NCBI RefSeq assembly: GCF_001556045.1 | Contig: NZ_LSIC01000018.1 | Coordinates: forward strand, 1-64,000 | DNA from: Bradyrhizobium sp. CCH5-F6 | GTDB lineage: Bacteria > Pseudomonadota > Alphaproteobacteria > Rhizobiales > Xanthobacteraceae | Reading direction: 5' to 3' | DNA: 64,000 bases | Part shown: piece by piece, positions 46,053 through 54,776 of the stretch | Numbering within the stretch: the first letter of the stretch is position 1 | Layout of the letters: each line of letters opens with the position of its first letter | The notes under the pieces: generated by a model | The model's input: only the letters and a program-made list of their open reading frames with translations | The model's database searches: none | What the model was told of the DNA's origin: nothing | Position numbers and translations under genes: made by a program

Positions 46053-49000
46053 GCAACGTCTTCAGTGTGGCCATGTACTGGTCGAAGTCGAAGCGATCGA
46101 CCAGCGACCGCATTTGCGCGACGAAGTCGGCATGCTCGGGATGCTCGCTGCCGATCTCGTCCAGCTTCAACTGGATGCCCTTGACGTAGCCGATCTGGCC
46201 GAGCCCGATCAGCGCCTCGATGTGGCGAACCGGCGGCTTCGATCCGGTCTCCGGATGCCAGAACGGCACCGCGACCTCTTCCGAACCGTATTGCCATTCG
46301 ATCTTGAGCAGCTGACGGATCGTTTCCAGCAGCCGCGGGATGTCGATCGGCTTCATCAGATAGCCGTCGTGGAATGGTTGCGCCAGCGGCGCGCCGTGGG
46401 CCTCGAGCGCGCTTGCGGACACCATCAGGATGCGCGCCTGATGGTGGCCGCTCGCGCGCAAGGCTTCGGCCACGGCCCAGCCGTCCATCGTAGGCATCGA
46501 GATATCGAGCAGGAACAGGTCGGGCCGGCAATGCTGTGCCAGCGCGAGGCATCCGGCACCGTCGGGCGCGCTGAGCAGGATGAAACCGAGCGGCGTCAGC
46601 ACCTCGCGCAGGAGGTCGCGATGAACAGGGTCGTCGTCGGTGACGAGGATGGTCTTGCGGGCGCCGTGATAGCCGGAGACCGGAGCCTCCACCGGGGCAA
46701 TGCGCTGGGGATTGGTGACTTCCGACAGCAGGATCTTGACCTTGAACGTCGAGCCGGTGCCGACGGTGCTCGTGACCTTGATATCGCCGCCCATCACGCC
46801 GGCGAGCAGGCGGCTGATGGTCAGGCCGAGTCCGGTGCCGGTCTGCGGCTGCGAGACGCCGAGCGCGCCGCGCTCGAAGGGTGCGAAGATGCGTTCGAGA
46901 TCGTCGCTCCGGATGCCCGGGCCGGTGTCGATCACCTCGAACTCTGCAACGGGGCTGCGATAGTGCACCACGAACTGCACGCTGCCCGTCTGGGTGAACT
47001 TGATGGCGTTCGAGAGCAGGTTGATCAGCACCTGACGCAGCCGCTTCTCGTCGGCATAAACCACGCGCGGCAACGACGCCGGTCGCCTGAACACGAAATC
47101 GATGCCCTTGGCTGCGGCCTGAAGGCGGAACATGCCGACGAGCTGATCGAGGAATTCGCCGAGGCGTACCTCGTCACGCGATAGATACAGCCGGCCCGCC
47201 TCGATCTTGGAGATGTCCAGGATGCCGTCGATCAGGCCGGAGAGGTGGTCGGCGCTGCGGCGCACGACGCGAACCTGGTCGCGCGGCTTCGGGCCCAGCG
47301 TCGTATCCTGCTCGAGCAGCTGTGCATAGCCGCTGATCGCATTCAGAGGCGAGCGCAGCTCGTGGCTCAGGCCCACGACGTAGCGGCTCTTGGCCAAATT
47401 GGCGGACTCGGCGACCTCCTTGGCGCGTTGGAGCTCGGCGTCGGTGCGCTTGTGCGCATCGATCTCCTGGATCAGAAGCGTCGTCTGGCGCCGTGTTTCG
47501 GCCTCGGCGGCGCGGCGGCTCTGCTGCGCCAGCACGAACAGCCAGGCAACCACGCCGATGATGATGCTGAGCGAGAAGAAGACCTTCCACAGCACGTCGG
47601 ACACGAGCTCGTTCTCGCCATGCACGTTCGCCGACGTCTGCAGATAGATCAGTCCCAGCACCAGCGCGACCAGGCCGGCAGAGACCACGAACACGCCGAC
47701 ATAGTGGCCGAGCTGCGAGTTGATCCGGGCATAGATCGGTCGCGGCATCAGCCTGCCCAGCGTCTCCGACACCTGCGCCTGGATGCGTGCATGCGGCTTG
47801 CAGAGGTCGTGGCAGCGCGCGTCCAGCGAACAGCACAGCGAGCAGATGGGCCCCGCGTAAGCGGGACAGGAGGCCATGTCTTCCGGCTCGAACGAGTGCT
47901 CGCAGATACAGCACTGGATCGCTTCGATGTTCTGCCAGCTCCGCTTCGGCTTGCGTGCGATGTAGTACTTGCCGCCCGTGGCCCAGGCAATCGCCGGCGC
48001 GGTGAGGAAGGCCGCCGCGAGCGCGATGAAGGCTGACAGCGCCTTCGCGGTAGGCCCGAACAGGCCGTAAAAGGCGCTGATGGAGACGATGGTTGCGATC
48101 GTCATCGCACCGACGCCGACCGGATTGACGTCGTAGAGATGCGCGCGCTTGAATTCGATCTGCTGCGGCCGTAGTCCAAGCGGCTTGTTGACGACGAGGT
48201 CGGCGACCAGGGCGCCGACCCAGGCGATCGCGACGTTCGAATAGAGTGCCAGCGTCTGCTCGAGAGCCTTGTAGACGCCGATCTCCATCAACAGCAGCGC
48301 CACGATGACGTTGAAGACCAGCCAGACCACGCGCCCGGGATGGCTGTGGGTCAAACGCGAAAAGAAGTTCGACCAGGCGATCGAGCCGGCATAGGCGTTG
48401 GTGACGTTGATCTTGACTTGCGACAGGATCACGAAGGTGCCGGTCAAGGCCAGCGCGAGCTCGGGCTGCGACAGCACATAACGGAACGCTTCGAGATACA
48501 TGTGCGCCGGCTCGGCGGCCTCCTCGGGCGGCACGCCGTGGCTGAGCGCGAAGAAGGCGAGAAACGAGCCGGCCAGGAGCTTCAGCGCCCCCAGCACGAT
48601 CCAGCCGGGCCCTGCGCTCATCAGCGCCATCCACCAGGAGACCCGCGAGCCACGGCGGTCGCGCGGAAGAAACCGCAGGAAGTCGACCTGCTCGCCGATC
48701 TGCGCCACCAGCGAAAACACGACCGAGGCGGCAACGCCGAACAGCAACAGATCGAAATGTCCGTTGAGGTCTCCGTGCTCGCCCGAGAATTTGCGCCACT
48801 CCGTGAAGGAGTGCGGGTTGTGCCAGGCGATCGCCGCGAACGGAATGATGTGGAGGATCACCCATAGGGGCTGCGTCCACAACTGGAAGCGGCTGATCAG
48901 CGTGATGCCGTAGGCCACCAGCGGGATGATGACGACGGCGCTGATGAGATAGCCGACCGGCCGCGGAATCCCGAAGCACATTTCGAGCGCCGACGCGAGG

Positions 49001-49407
49001 ATCACGGCTTCGATCGCAAAGAAGATGAAGGTGAAGGACGCGTAGATCAGCGAGGTGACGGTCGAGCCGATGTAACCGAAGCCGGCGCCCCGCGTGAGCA
49101 GGTCGATGTCGATGCCGCATTTGGCGGCATAGTACGCAATGGGCATGCCGCAGCAGAAGATGATGACCGAGACCACGAGGATGGCGGCAGTCGCGTTGGT
49201 GACGCCATAGTTCAGGGTGATGGTTCCGCCGATCGCCTCCATTGCCAGGAACGAGATCGCGCCGAGCGCCGTGTTGGCGACACGGGCGGCGGACCAGCGG
49301 CGCGCGCTCTTCGCGGTGAAGCGAAGGGCGTAGTCTTCCAGCGTCTGGTTGGCGACCCATTGATTGTACTGGCGCCTGACGCGGTCTATTCGCTGCCGCC
49401 CTGCCAC
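46036..49407 (-). CDS. NCS1 permease-hybrid histidine kinase fusion (transporter-like sensor)
   Basis: A 1123-residue protein joining a transporter to a signalling kinase. Residues ~15-485 look like an NCS1 (nucleobase/allantoin/hydantoin) permease with ~12 helices. Then comes a Cys-rich patch (~499-536, CCICEH, CSLCC, CHDLC), two more membrane helices (~569-591, ~606-627), a coiled coil, HisKA with His682 (SHELRSPLNAI), HATPase (Asn800; DTGPGI; GTGLGLTI), a receiver with Asp968 and a ~100-residue tail. GTG 49407 with GGGAG upstream is preferred; ATG 49515 would add 36 residues over the promoter palindrome. Divergent from urtA and cotranscribed with the LuxR regulator, it probably senses an amide, urea or ureide. 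Whether it also transports is unknown. Confidence 0.88.
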   Translation of the reverse strand: MAGRQRIDRVRRQYNQWVANQTLEDYALRFTAKSARRWSAARVANTALGAISFLAMEAIGGTITLNYGVTNATAAILVVSVIIFCCGMPIAYYAAKCGIDIDLLTRGAGFGYIGSTVTSLIYASFTFIFFAIEAVILASALEMCFGIPRPVGYLISAVVIIPLVAYGITLISRFQLWTQPLWVILHIIPFAAIAWHNPHSFTEWRKFSGEHGDLNGHFDLLLFGVAASVVFSLVAQIGEQVDFLRFLPRDRRGSRVSWWMALMSAGPGWIVLGALKLLAGSFLAFFALSHGVPPEEAAEPAHMYLEAFRYVLSQPELALALTGTFVILSQVKINVTNAYAGSIAWSNFFSRLTHSHPGRVVWLVFNVIVALLLMEIGVYKALEQTLALYSNVAIAWVGALVADLVVNKPLGLRPQQIEFKRAHLYDVNPVGVGAMTIATIVSISAFYGLFGPTAKALSAFIALAAAFLTAPAIAWATGGKYYIARKPKRSWQNIEAIQCCICEHSFEPEDMASCPAYAGPICSLCCSLDARCHDLCKPHARIQAQVSETLGRLMPRPIYARINSQLGHYVGVFVVSAGLVALVLGLIYLQTSANVHGENELVSDVLWKVFFSLSIIIGVVAWLFVLAQQSRRAAEAETRRQTTLLIQEIDAHKRTDAELQRAKEVAESANLAKSRYVVGLSHELRSPLNAISGYAQLLEQDTTLGPKPRDQVRVVRRSADHLSGLIDGILDISKIEAGRLYLSRDEVRLGEFLDQLVGMFRLQAAAKGIDFVFRRPASLPRVVYADEKRLRQVLINLLSNAIKFTQTGSVQFVVHYRSPVAEFEVIDTGPGIRSDDLERIFAPFERGALGVSQPQTGTGLGLTISRLLAGVMGGDIKVTSTVGTGSTFKVKILLSEVTNPQRIAPVEAPVSGYHGARKTILVTDDDPVHRDLLREVLTPLGFILLSAPDGAGCLALAQHCRPDLFLLDISMPTMDGWAVAEALRASGHHQARILMVSASALEAHGAPLAQPFHDGYLMKPIDIPRLLETIRQLLKIEWQYGSEEVAVPFWHPETGSKPPVRHIEALIGLGQIGYVKGIQLKLDEIGSEHPEHADFVAQMRSLVDRFDFDQYMATLKTLHAHEH

Positions 49408-49484
49408 TTGACCCCACTCCCGATACGGCCCGAGCCCTCGCAAGTTCCGTACCAAAAGCCTACGTCGGCATTTTGCGGTGCAGT

Positions 49485-49502
49485 ATACGCGATCTTGCGT
49501 AT
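49485..49502. promoter_or_regulatory. Perfect inverted repeat in the urtA / sensor-kinase divergent promoter
   Basis: ATACGC (49485-49490), spacer GATCTT, GCGTAT (49497-49502). The TAC...GTA form resembles half-sites bound by NarL/FixJ/LuxR-type regulators. It sits 78 bases upstream of the kinase GTG start and ~70 bases upstream of the urtA ATG, where an activator site would be expected. Candidate target of the response regulator at 45.1-46.1 kb. Confidence 0.5.
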
Positions 49503-49573
49503 GCTTCGGCTGCATAAATCCGAGCCATCCTCACGGCACCAATCGCGTGTTCTCGAACAAAAGTGGGGTGCTC

Positions 49574-50833
49574 ATGTCAGACGAAGCGAACAAGGGCCTG
49601 TTGTCGCCGCTGCGGCGCAAATTATTGATGGGGATGGCGGCCGTGCCGGCCATCACCATGCTGCCGCGGGCGTCCTTTGCGCAGGCTCCGGCGACCTCGG
49701 CGGTCAACACCACGGGTCTTGCGGTCACCGACACCGAGGTGACGGTCGGCATTCTGCATTCGGCGACCGGCACCATGGCGATCTCCGAAACCGGCTCGAT
49801 CGAGGCCGAAAAGCTCGCGATCGAACAGATCAACGCCGCCGGCGGCGTGCTCGGGCGCAAGATCAAGTTCATCCAGGAGGACGGCGCGAGCGACTGGCCG
49901 ACCTTCGCCGAAAAGGCCAAGAAGCTGCTGGTCAACGACAAGGTCGCGGCGATCATGGGCTGCTGGACGTCGGCCTCGCGCAAGGCCGTGCTGCCTGTCA
50001 TGGAGCAGTATAACGGCATGCTCTACTACCCGACCTTCTACGAGGGCCTCGAGCAGTCCAAGAACGTCATCTACACGGGCCAGGAGGCGACCCAGCAGAT
50101 TCTCGCCGGCCTGAACTGGATCGCCAAGGAGAAGGGCGCGAAGACCTTCTTCTTCATCGGCTCCGACTACATCTGGCCGCGCACCTCGAACAAGATCGCG
50201 CGCAAGCACGTCGAGAACGTTCTGAAGGGCAAGGTGGTCGGCGAGGAGTACTATGCGCTCGGCTCGACCCAGTTCAACTCGGTCATCAACAAGATCAAGT
50301 TGACCAAGCCCGACGTGATCTTCACCGACGTCGTCGGCGGCTCCAACGTCGCCTTCTACAAGCAGCTCAAGGCCGCCGGCATCGACCTCGCCAAGCAGCC
50401 GCTGCTGACGATCTCGGTGACCGAGGACGAAATCGACGGCATCGGCGGTGAGAACATTGCGGGTGCGTATGCCTGCATGAAGTACTTCCAGTCGCTCGAC
50501 AATCCCAACAACAAGGCCTTCGTGTCCGCGTTCAAGAAGATGTGGGGCGAGAAGACCGTGATCGGAGACGTCACCCAGGCTGCCTATCTCGGCCCGTGGC
50601 TGTGGAAGCTGACGGTGGAGAAGGCCGGTTCCTTCGACATCGACAAGATCGCCGCCGCCTCGCCGGGCGTCGAGTTCAAGGGTGCTCCGGAAGGTTACGT
50701 GCGCATTCACGAGAACCATCATCTCTGGTCGAAGACCCGGGTCGGACGCGCCAAGCTCGATGGCCAGTTCGAGCTGATCTACGAGACCGCTGATCTCGTC
50801 GAGCCCGATCCGTTCCCGAAGGGTTACCAGTAA
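49574..50833 (+). CDS. urtA: Urea/short-chain amide ABC transporter binding protein (UrtA/FmdD type)
   Basis: A 419-residue periplasmic binding protein of the UrtA-FmdD-AmiC branch. Signal peptide ~1-36, with a twin-arginine-like LRRKLLMGM start. Mature-domain features include ITVGILHSATGTMAISE-like sequence (EVTVGILHSATGTMAISE), IQEDGASDWPTFAEKAKKL and YPTFYEGLEQSKNVIYTG. ATG 49574 is chosen where the signal peptide begins. It is the first gene of the rightward operon. Urea is the textbook ligand, but downstream fmdA and amiE and the lack of urease favour formamide, acetamide or similar. Confidence 0.93.
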   Translation: MSDEANKGLLSPLRRKLLMGMAAVPAITMLPRASFAQAPATSAVNTTGLAVTDTEVTVGILHSATGTMAISETGSIEAEKLAIEQINAAGGVLGRKIKFIQEDGASDWPTFAEKAKKLLVNDKVAAIMGCWTSASRKAVLPVMEQYNGMLYYPTFYEGLEQSKNVIYTGQEATQQILAGLNWIAKEKGAKTFFFIGSDYIWPRTSNKIARKHVENVLKGKVVGEEYYALGSTQFNSVINKIKLTKPDVIFTDVVGGSNVAFYKQLKAAGIDLAKQPLLTISVTEDEIDGIGGENIAGAYACMKYFQSLDNPNNKAFVSAFKKMWGEKTVIGDVTQAAYLGPWLWKLTVEKAGSFDIDKIAAASPGVEFKGAPEGYVRIHENHHLWSKTRVGRAKLDGQFELIYETADLVEPDPFPKGYQ

Positions 50834-50906
50834 GCGGCATCCGTCGCGCTTTCTCCCGGGACACCAAGCCGCTCCCTGGCGTGGATCGCAAGTCCATGCC
50901 CAAGCC

Positions 50907-50936
50907 CCCGCGTCGCGAAACTGCTCGCGACGCGGG
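50907..50936 (+). promoter_or_regulatory. Strong hairpin between urtA and urtB
   Basis: A perfect 12-bp stem (CCCGCGTCGCGA, 50907-50918, with its complement at 50925-50936) and a 6-base loop AACTGC. No U-tract follows, and the urtB ribosome site (GGAGGA) is 15 bases on. This fits a partial terminator or RNA-stabilising hairpin that leaves binding protein in excess over the membrane subunits. Confidence 0.65.
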
Positions 50937-50960
50937 ACCCCATCTCGACGGAGGACATAG

Positions 50961-51887
50961 ATGTTCGGCGACTATTCGATTGGCGACCTTGGCTCGATCT
51001 TCGTCATGCAGGGGTTCGCCGGACTGATCTTGTTCTCCGTCTATGTCCTCATGGCCCTTGGGCTTGCCATCATCTTCGGCCAGATGGGCGTCATCAACAT
51101 GGCCCATGGCGAGTTCATGATCCTCGGGGCCTACGTCACCTGGATGACCTCGAACGTCTTCCAGGCCTACATGCCGAGCCTGTTCGGCGGCTACTTCTTC
51201 CTCGCGATGATCCTGGCCTTCATCGCATCCGGCGCGCTTGGCATGCTGGTGGAGTGGGTGCTGATACGGCACCTCTACAAGCGTCCGCTCGACACGCTGC
51301 TTGCCACCTGGGGCCTCAGCCTGATGCTCCAGCAGGCCTATCGCTCCGTGTTCGGCGCGCGTGAGGTCGGCGTCGAGCTGCCGCAATGGATGCTGGGCTC
51401 GCTGCACGTCACCGACAGCATCGAAGTGCCGATCAACGGCGTCTTCGTGATGGGTCTCACGGTATTGATCACCGTCTCCGTCGCCTACGTCCTCTATCTT
51501 TCGCGCTGGGGCCGTCAGGTGCGTGCGGTTGTGCAGAACCGCATCATGGCCGGCGCGGTCGGCATCAACACCGAGAAGGTCGACCGCTACACTTTCGGTC
51601 TCGGCTGCGGCATCGCAGGCGTCGCGGGCAGTGCCTTCACCATGATCGGCTCGACCGGGCCGACGTCGGGACAGCTCTACATCGTCGACACGTTCCTGGT
51701 CGTCGTGTTCGGCGGCGCCGCGAGCCTGCTCGGCACCATCGCCTCCGCCTTCTCGATCTCGCAGACGCAGTCGACCCTCGAGTTCTTCATGTCGGGCTCG
51801 ATGGCCAAGGTGCTCACGCTGCTCGCCGTCGTCGGCATCCTGATGCTGCGGCCGCAGGGTCTCTTCGCCCTCAAGGTCCGCAAATAA
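50961..51887 (+). CDS. urtB: Urea/amide ABC transporter permease UrtB
   Basis: A 308-residue LivH-type permease with ~8 membrane helices. The segment GLAIIFGQMGVINMAHGEFMI (split across ~33-53) and TLLATWGLSLMLQQAYR are typical. It lacks the long N-terminal extension found in some UrtB proteins, a feature shared with FmdE-type amide permeases. Together with UrtC it forms the membrane channel. GGAGGA precedes the start. Confidence 0.93.
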   Translation: MFGDYSIGDLGSIFVMQGFAGLILFSVYVLMALGLAIIFGQMGVINMAHGEFMILGAYVTWMTSNVFQAYMPSLFGGYFFLAMILAFIASGALGMLVEWVLIRHLYKRPLDTLLATWGLSLMLQQAYRSVFGAREVGVELPQWMLGSLHVTDSIEVPINGVFVMGLTVLITVSVAYVLYLSRWGRQVRAVVQNRIMAGAVGINTEKVDRYTFGLGCGIAGVAGSAFTMIGSTGPTSGQLYIVDTFLVVVFGGAASLLGTIASAFSISQTQSTLEFFMSGSMAKVLTLLAVVGILMLRPQGLFALKVRK

Positions 51888-51904
51888 CGAGAAGCAGGCA
51901 AGTC

Positions 51905-53047
51905 ATGATCATCAACTCACGCTTCTTCAACCGATCCGAACTCATGGGATTCATCGTCCTGGCCGCAGTGCTGTTCGTGATCCTGCCGCTGTCGCTGGAC
52001 GTGTTCCGCCTCAATCTCGTCGCGAAATACCTGACCTACGCCTTCGTCGCGGTCGGTCTCGTGCTGTGCTGGGGGTATGGCGGCATCCTGAGCCTGGGGC
52101 AGGGCGTGTTCTTCGGCCTCGGCGGCTACTGCATGGCGATGTTCCTCAAGCTCGAGGCCTCCAGCGTCGAGAACACCAAGATCCAGTCGACGCCCGGCAT
52201 CCCCGACTTCATGGACTGGAATCAGATCACCTCGCTGCCGTTGTTCTGGCAGCCGTTTCACAGCCTGACCTTCACCATCCTCGCCATCATCCTGGTCCCC
52301 GGCCTGTTTGCCCTGATCATCGGCACCGCGATGTTCAAGCGCCGCGTCGGCGGCACCTACTTCGCGATCATCACCCAGGCGGTCGCCGCCATCCTGACGA
52401 TCCTGATCGTCGGGCAGCAGGGCTACACCGGCGGCATCAACGGCATGACCGACCTCCGCACGCTCAAGGGATGGGACATCCGGCCCGACCACGCCAAGAT
52501 CATCCTGTACTTCGTCGAGGTGGTGCTGCTGTTCGCCTGCATCGGCATCGCGCAGTTCATCCGGCTGACCAAGCTCGGCCGCATCCTGGTGGCGATGCGC
52601 GAGCAGGAGGACCGCGTCCGCTTCTCCGGCTACAGCGTCGCCAATTTCAAGATCTTCGCCTTCTGCATGGCCGCGATCTTCGCCGCGATCGGCGGCGCCA
52701 TGTTCGCGCTCAACGTCGGCTTCATGTCGCCCTCCTTCGTCGGCATCGTGCCGTCGATCGAGATGGTGATCTACACCGCGGTCGGCGGGCGGATGTCGAT
52801 CTTCGGTGCGGTATGGGGCGCCATTCTCGTGAACTTCGCCAAGACCAGCCTCTCCGAATCCTTCCCGCAGCTCTGGCTGTTCGGCCTCGGCGCGCTGTTC
52901 ATCGCGGTCGTCCTTGCCTTCCCGAACGGTCTGTCCGGGCTCTGGGCAGACTACGTGCAGCCCCGCATCGACCGGTTGTTCGCCTCGCGCAAGGCGAAGG
53001 CGGGCTGGAACGACAACTCCGTTGCCGACGGCGCGCCGGCAGAGTGA
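51905..53047 (+). CDS. urtC: Urea/amide ABC transporter permease UrtC
   Basis: A 380-residue LivM-type permease with ~10 membrane helices. The conserved CWGYGGILSLGQGVFFGLGG (~47-66) and the cytoplasmic coupling segment KLGRILVAMREQEDRVRFSG are visible. ATG 51905 is chosen, 17 bases after the urtB stop; a longer frame upstream is only urtB read out of phase. Pairs with UrtB. Confidence 0.93.
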   Translation: MIINSRFFNRSELMGFIVLAAVLFVILPLSLDVFRLNLVAKYLTYAFVAVGLVLCWGYGGILSLGQGVFFGLGGYCMAMFLKLEASSVENTKIQSTPGIPDFMDWNQITSLPLFWQPFHSLTFTILAIILVPGLFALIIGTAMFKRRVGGTYFAIITQAVAAILTILIVGQQGYTGGINGMTDLRTLKGWDIRPDHAKIILYFVEVVLLFACIGIAQFIRLTKLGRILVAMREQEDRVRFSGYSVANFKIFAFCMAAIFAAIGGAMFALNVGFMSPSFVGIVPSIEMVIYTAVGGRMSIFGAVWGAILVNFAKTSLSESFPQLWLFGLGALFIAVVLAFPNGLSGLWADYVQPRIDRLFASRKAKAGWNDNSVADGAPAE

Positions 53048-53057
53048 GGAGACCACC

Positions 53058-53813
53058 ATGCTTGTCGGACATCAGCCCAAGGAATTCCTGCTCGCCGTCT
53101 CCGGACTGACCGTCTCGTTCGACGGGTTCAAGGCGGTCAATGATCTCTCCTTCTACGTCGAGGAGAACGAGATCCGCGTCATCATCGGTCCCAACGGTGC
53201 GGGCAAGACCACGGTGCTCGACCTGATCTGCGGCAAGACCAAGGCGACGTCGGGCTCCATCCAGTTTCGTGGCAAGGAGCTCACGAAGATGAAGGAGAAC
53301 GAGATCGTGCGGACCGGCGTCGGGCGCAAATTTCAGACGCCGTCGGTGTTCGAGGACCTCACCGTGTTCGAGAACCTCGAGATCTCGTTTCCGCGCGGTC
53401 GAACCGTGTTCGGCTCGCTGACCTTTCAGCGCGACCAGCTGGTGAAGGACCGGGTCGAGGAGGTCGCGGAGATGATCTTCCTCAAGGACAAGCTCAACAC
53501 CTATGCCGACGAGCTCAGCCACGGCCAGAAGCAGTGGCTCGAGATCGGCATGCTGCTGATCCAGGACCCGGACTTGCTGATGCTGGACGAGCCCGTCGCT
53601 GGCATGAGCGTCTCCGAGCGCGCCAAGACCGCCGAACTGCTCAACCGCATCATCAAGAACCGCTCGGTGCTGGTGATCGAGCACGACATGAAGTTCGTCG
53701 AGGACATCGCGCACAAGGTCACCGTGCTTCACCAGGGCCAGATCCTCTCGGAGGGGACGATGGAGAAGGTGAAGAACGATCCCAAGGTCGTCGAAGTCTA
53801 TCTGGGCCACTGA
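53058..53813 (+). CDS. urtD: Urea/amide ABC transporter ATPase UrtD
   Basis: A 251-residue LivG-type ATPase. Walker A GPNGAGKTT (~44-52), signature ELSHGQKQWLEIG (typical of UrtD, with SHGQ instead of SGGQ), Walker B LLMLDEP and switch His in EHDMKFV. GAGGAG precedes ATG 53058, 10 bases after urtC. Energises transport with UrtE. Confidence 0.93.
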   Translation: MLVGHQPKEFLLAVSGLTVSFDGFKAVNDLSFYVEENEIRVIIGPNGAGKTTVLDLICGKTKATSGSIQFRGKELTKMKENEIVRTGVGRKFQTPSVFEDLTVFENLEISFPRGRTVFGSLTFQRDQLVKDRVEEVAEMIFLKDKLNTYADELSHGQKQWLEIGMLLIQDPDLLMLDEPVAGMSVSERAKTAELLNRIIKNRSVLVIEHDMKFVEDIAHKVTVLHQGQILSEGTMEKVKNDPKVVEVYLGH

Positions 53814-53854
53814 GACATGACGAAGGTGAGTGAAACAGTTGCGGCTCGGGCGGT

Positions 53855-54014
53855 GCACCTCTCCCCTTGTGGGAGAGGTCGGATCGCATCGCCAGATGCG
53901 ATCCGGGTGAGGGGTGTCTCTCCGCGCGTCAAACTGCCTAGTGCATCCGCGGATGCAAACCCCTCATCCGTCGCGGACTGCGTCCGCGCCACCTTCTCCC
54001 ACAAGGGGAGAAGG
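53855..54014. repeat. Palindromic repeat between urtD and urtE
   Basis: Outer arms CCTCTCCCCTTGTGGGAGAGG (left) and CCTTCTCCCACAAGGGGAGAAGG (right) pair, and inner stems GGTGAGGGGT / ACCCCTCATCC and a GCATCCGCGGATGC palindrome give a cruciform-like fold. It fills most of a 246-base gap inside an otherwise tight operon. No gene is seen in it. Confidence 0.75.
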
Positions 54015-54059
54015 AAGGCGTTCGTGCCTCACCATTCACTCTGAACCAGGAAGACGCTG

Positions 54060-54749
54060 ATGCTGGCTATCTCCGATCTCCACGTCGCCTACGGCCAGAG
54101 CGAGGTGCTGCACGGGCTCAACGTCAAGGTCGCGCCGAAGGAAATCGTGGCGATCATGGGCCGCAACGGCATGGGCAAGACCACGCTGATGAAGTCGCTG
54201 ATGGGTATCCTGCCGGCAAAGAGCGGATCCGTCAGCATGGACGGTGCCGAGCTCGGCAGCTTGCCGAGCTACGCGCGTGTCGCCAAAGGCCTCGCCTATG
54301 TGCCGCAGGGCCGCATGATCTTCTCGACCATGACGGTGAAGGAGAACATCGAGACCGGCCTCGTCGTCTCCGGCGGGTCGGAGGTTCCGGCTGACATCTA
54401 CGAATTGTTCCCGGTCCTGCTCGAGATGAAGGGGCGCCGCGGCGGCAATCTCTCCGGCGGCCAGCAGCAACAGCTCGCAATCGCGCGCGCACTCGCCACG
54501 AAGCCGAAAGTGTTGCTGCTGGACGAGCCGACCGAAGGCATCCAGCCCTCGATCATCAAGGAGATGGCGCGCACCCTGAAGCGCATCCGCGACGAGAAGG
54601 GCCTCTCGATCGTCGTGTCCGAACAGGTCCTGAGCTTCGCGCTCGACATTGCCGACCGCGTGCTGGTGATCGAGAACGGCGAGATCGTGCGCGACGACCC
54701 GCGTGACGCCGTCGATGCCGCGCAGGTCTCCAAATATCTGTCCGTCTAA
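54060..54749 (+). CDS. urtE: Urea/amide ABC transporter ATPase UrtE
   Basis: A 229-residue LivF-type ATPase. Walker A GRNGMGKTT (~34-42), signature NLSGGQQQQLAIARAL (~130-145), Walker B VLLLDEPTEGIQPS and switch region VSEQVLSF. Second ATPase of the transporter. It is preceded by a repeat-filled gap, so it may have a lower or separate expression level from urtABCD. Confidence 0.93.
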   Translation: MLAISDLHVAYGQSEVLHGLNVKVAPKEIVAIMGRNGMGKTTLMKSLMGILPAKSGSVSMDGAELGSLPSYARVAKGLAYVPQGRMIFSTMTVKENIETGLVVSGGSEVPADIYELFPVLLEMKGRRGGNLSGGQQQQLAIARALATKPKVLLLDEPTEGIQPSIIKEMARTLKRIRDEKGLSIVVSEQVLSFALDIADRVLVIENGEIVRDDPRDAVDAAQVSKYLSV

Positions 54750-54776
54750 CCAACCGTGTAAAAGGGGAGCCTCTCG

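Noticed and set aside
49408..49515. ATG 49515 as the start of the permease-kinase
   Set aside because: It would place the promoter palindrome within the coding region and leave too little room for a divergent promoter; GTG 49407 has a better ribosome site. Not fully excluded.
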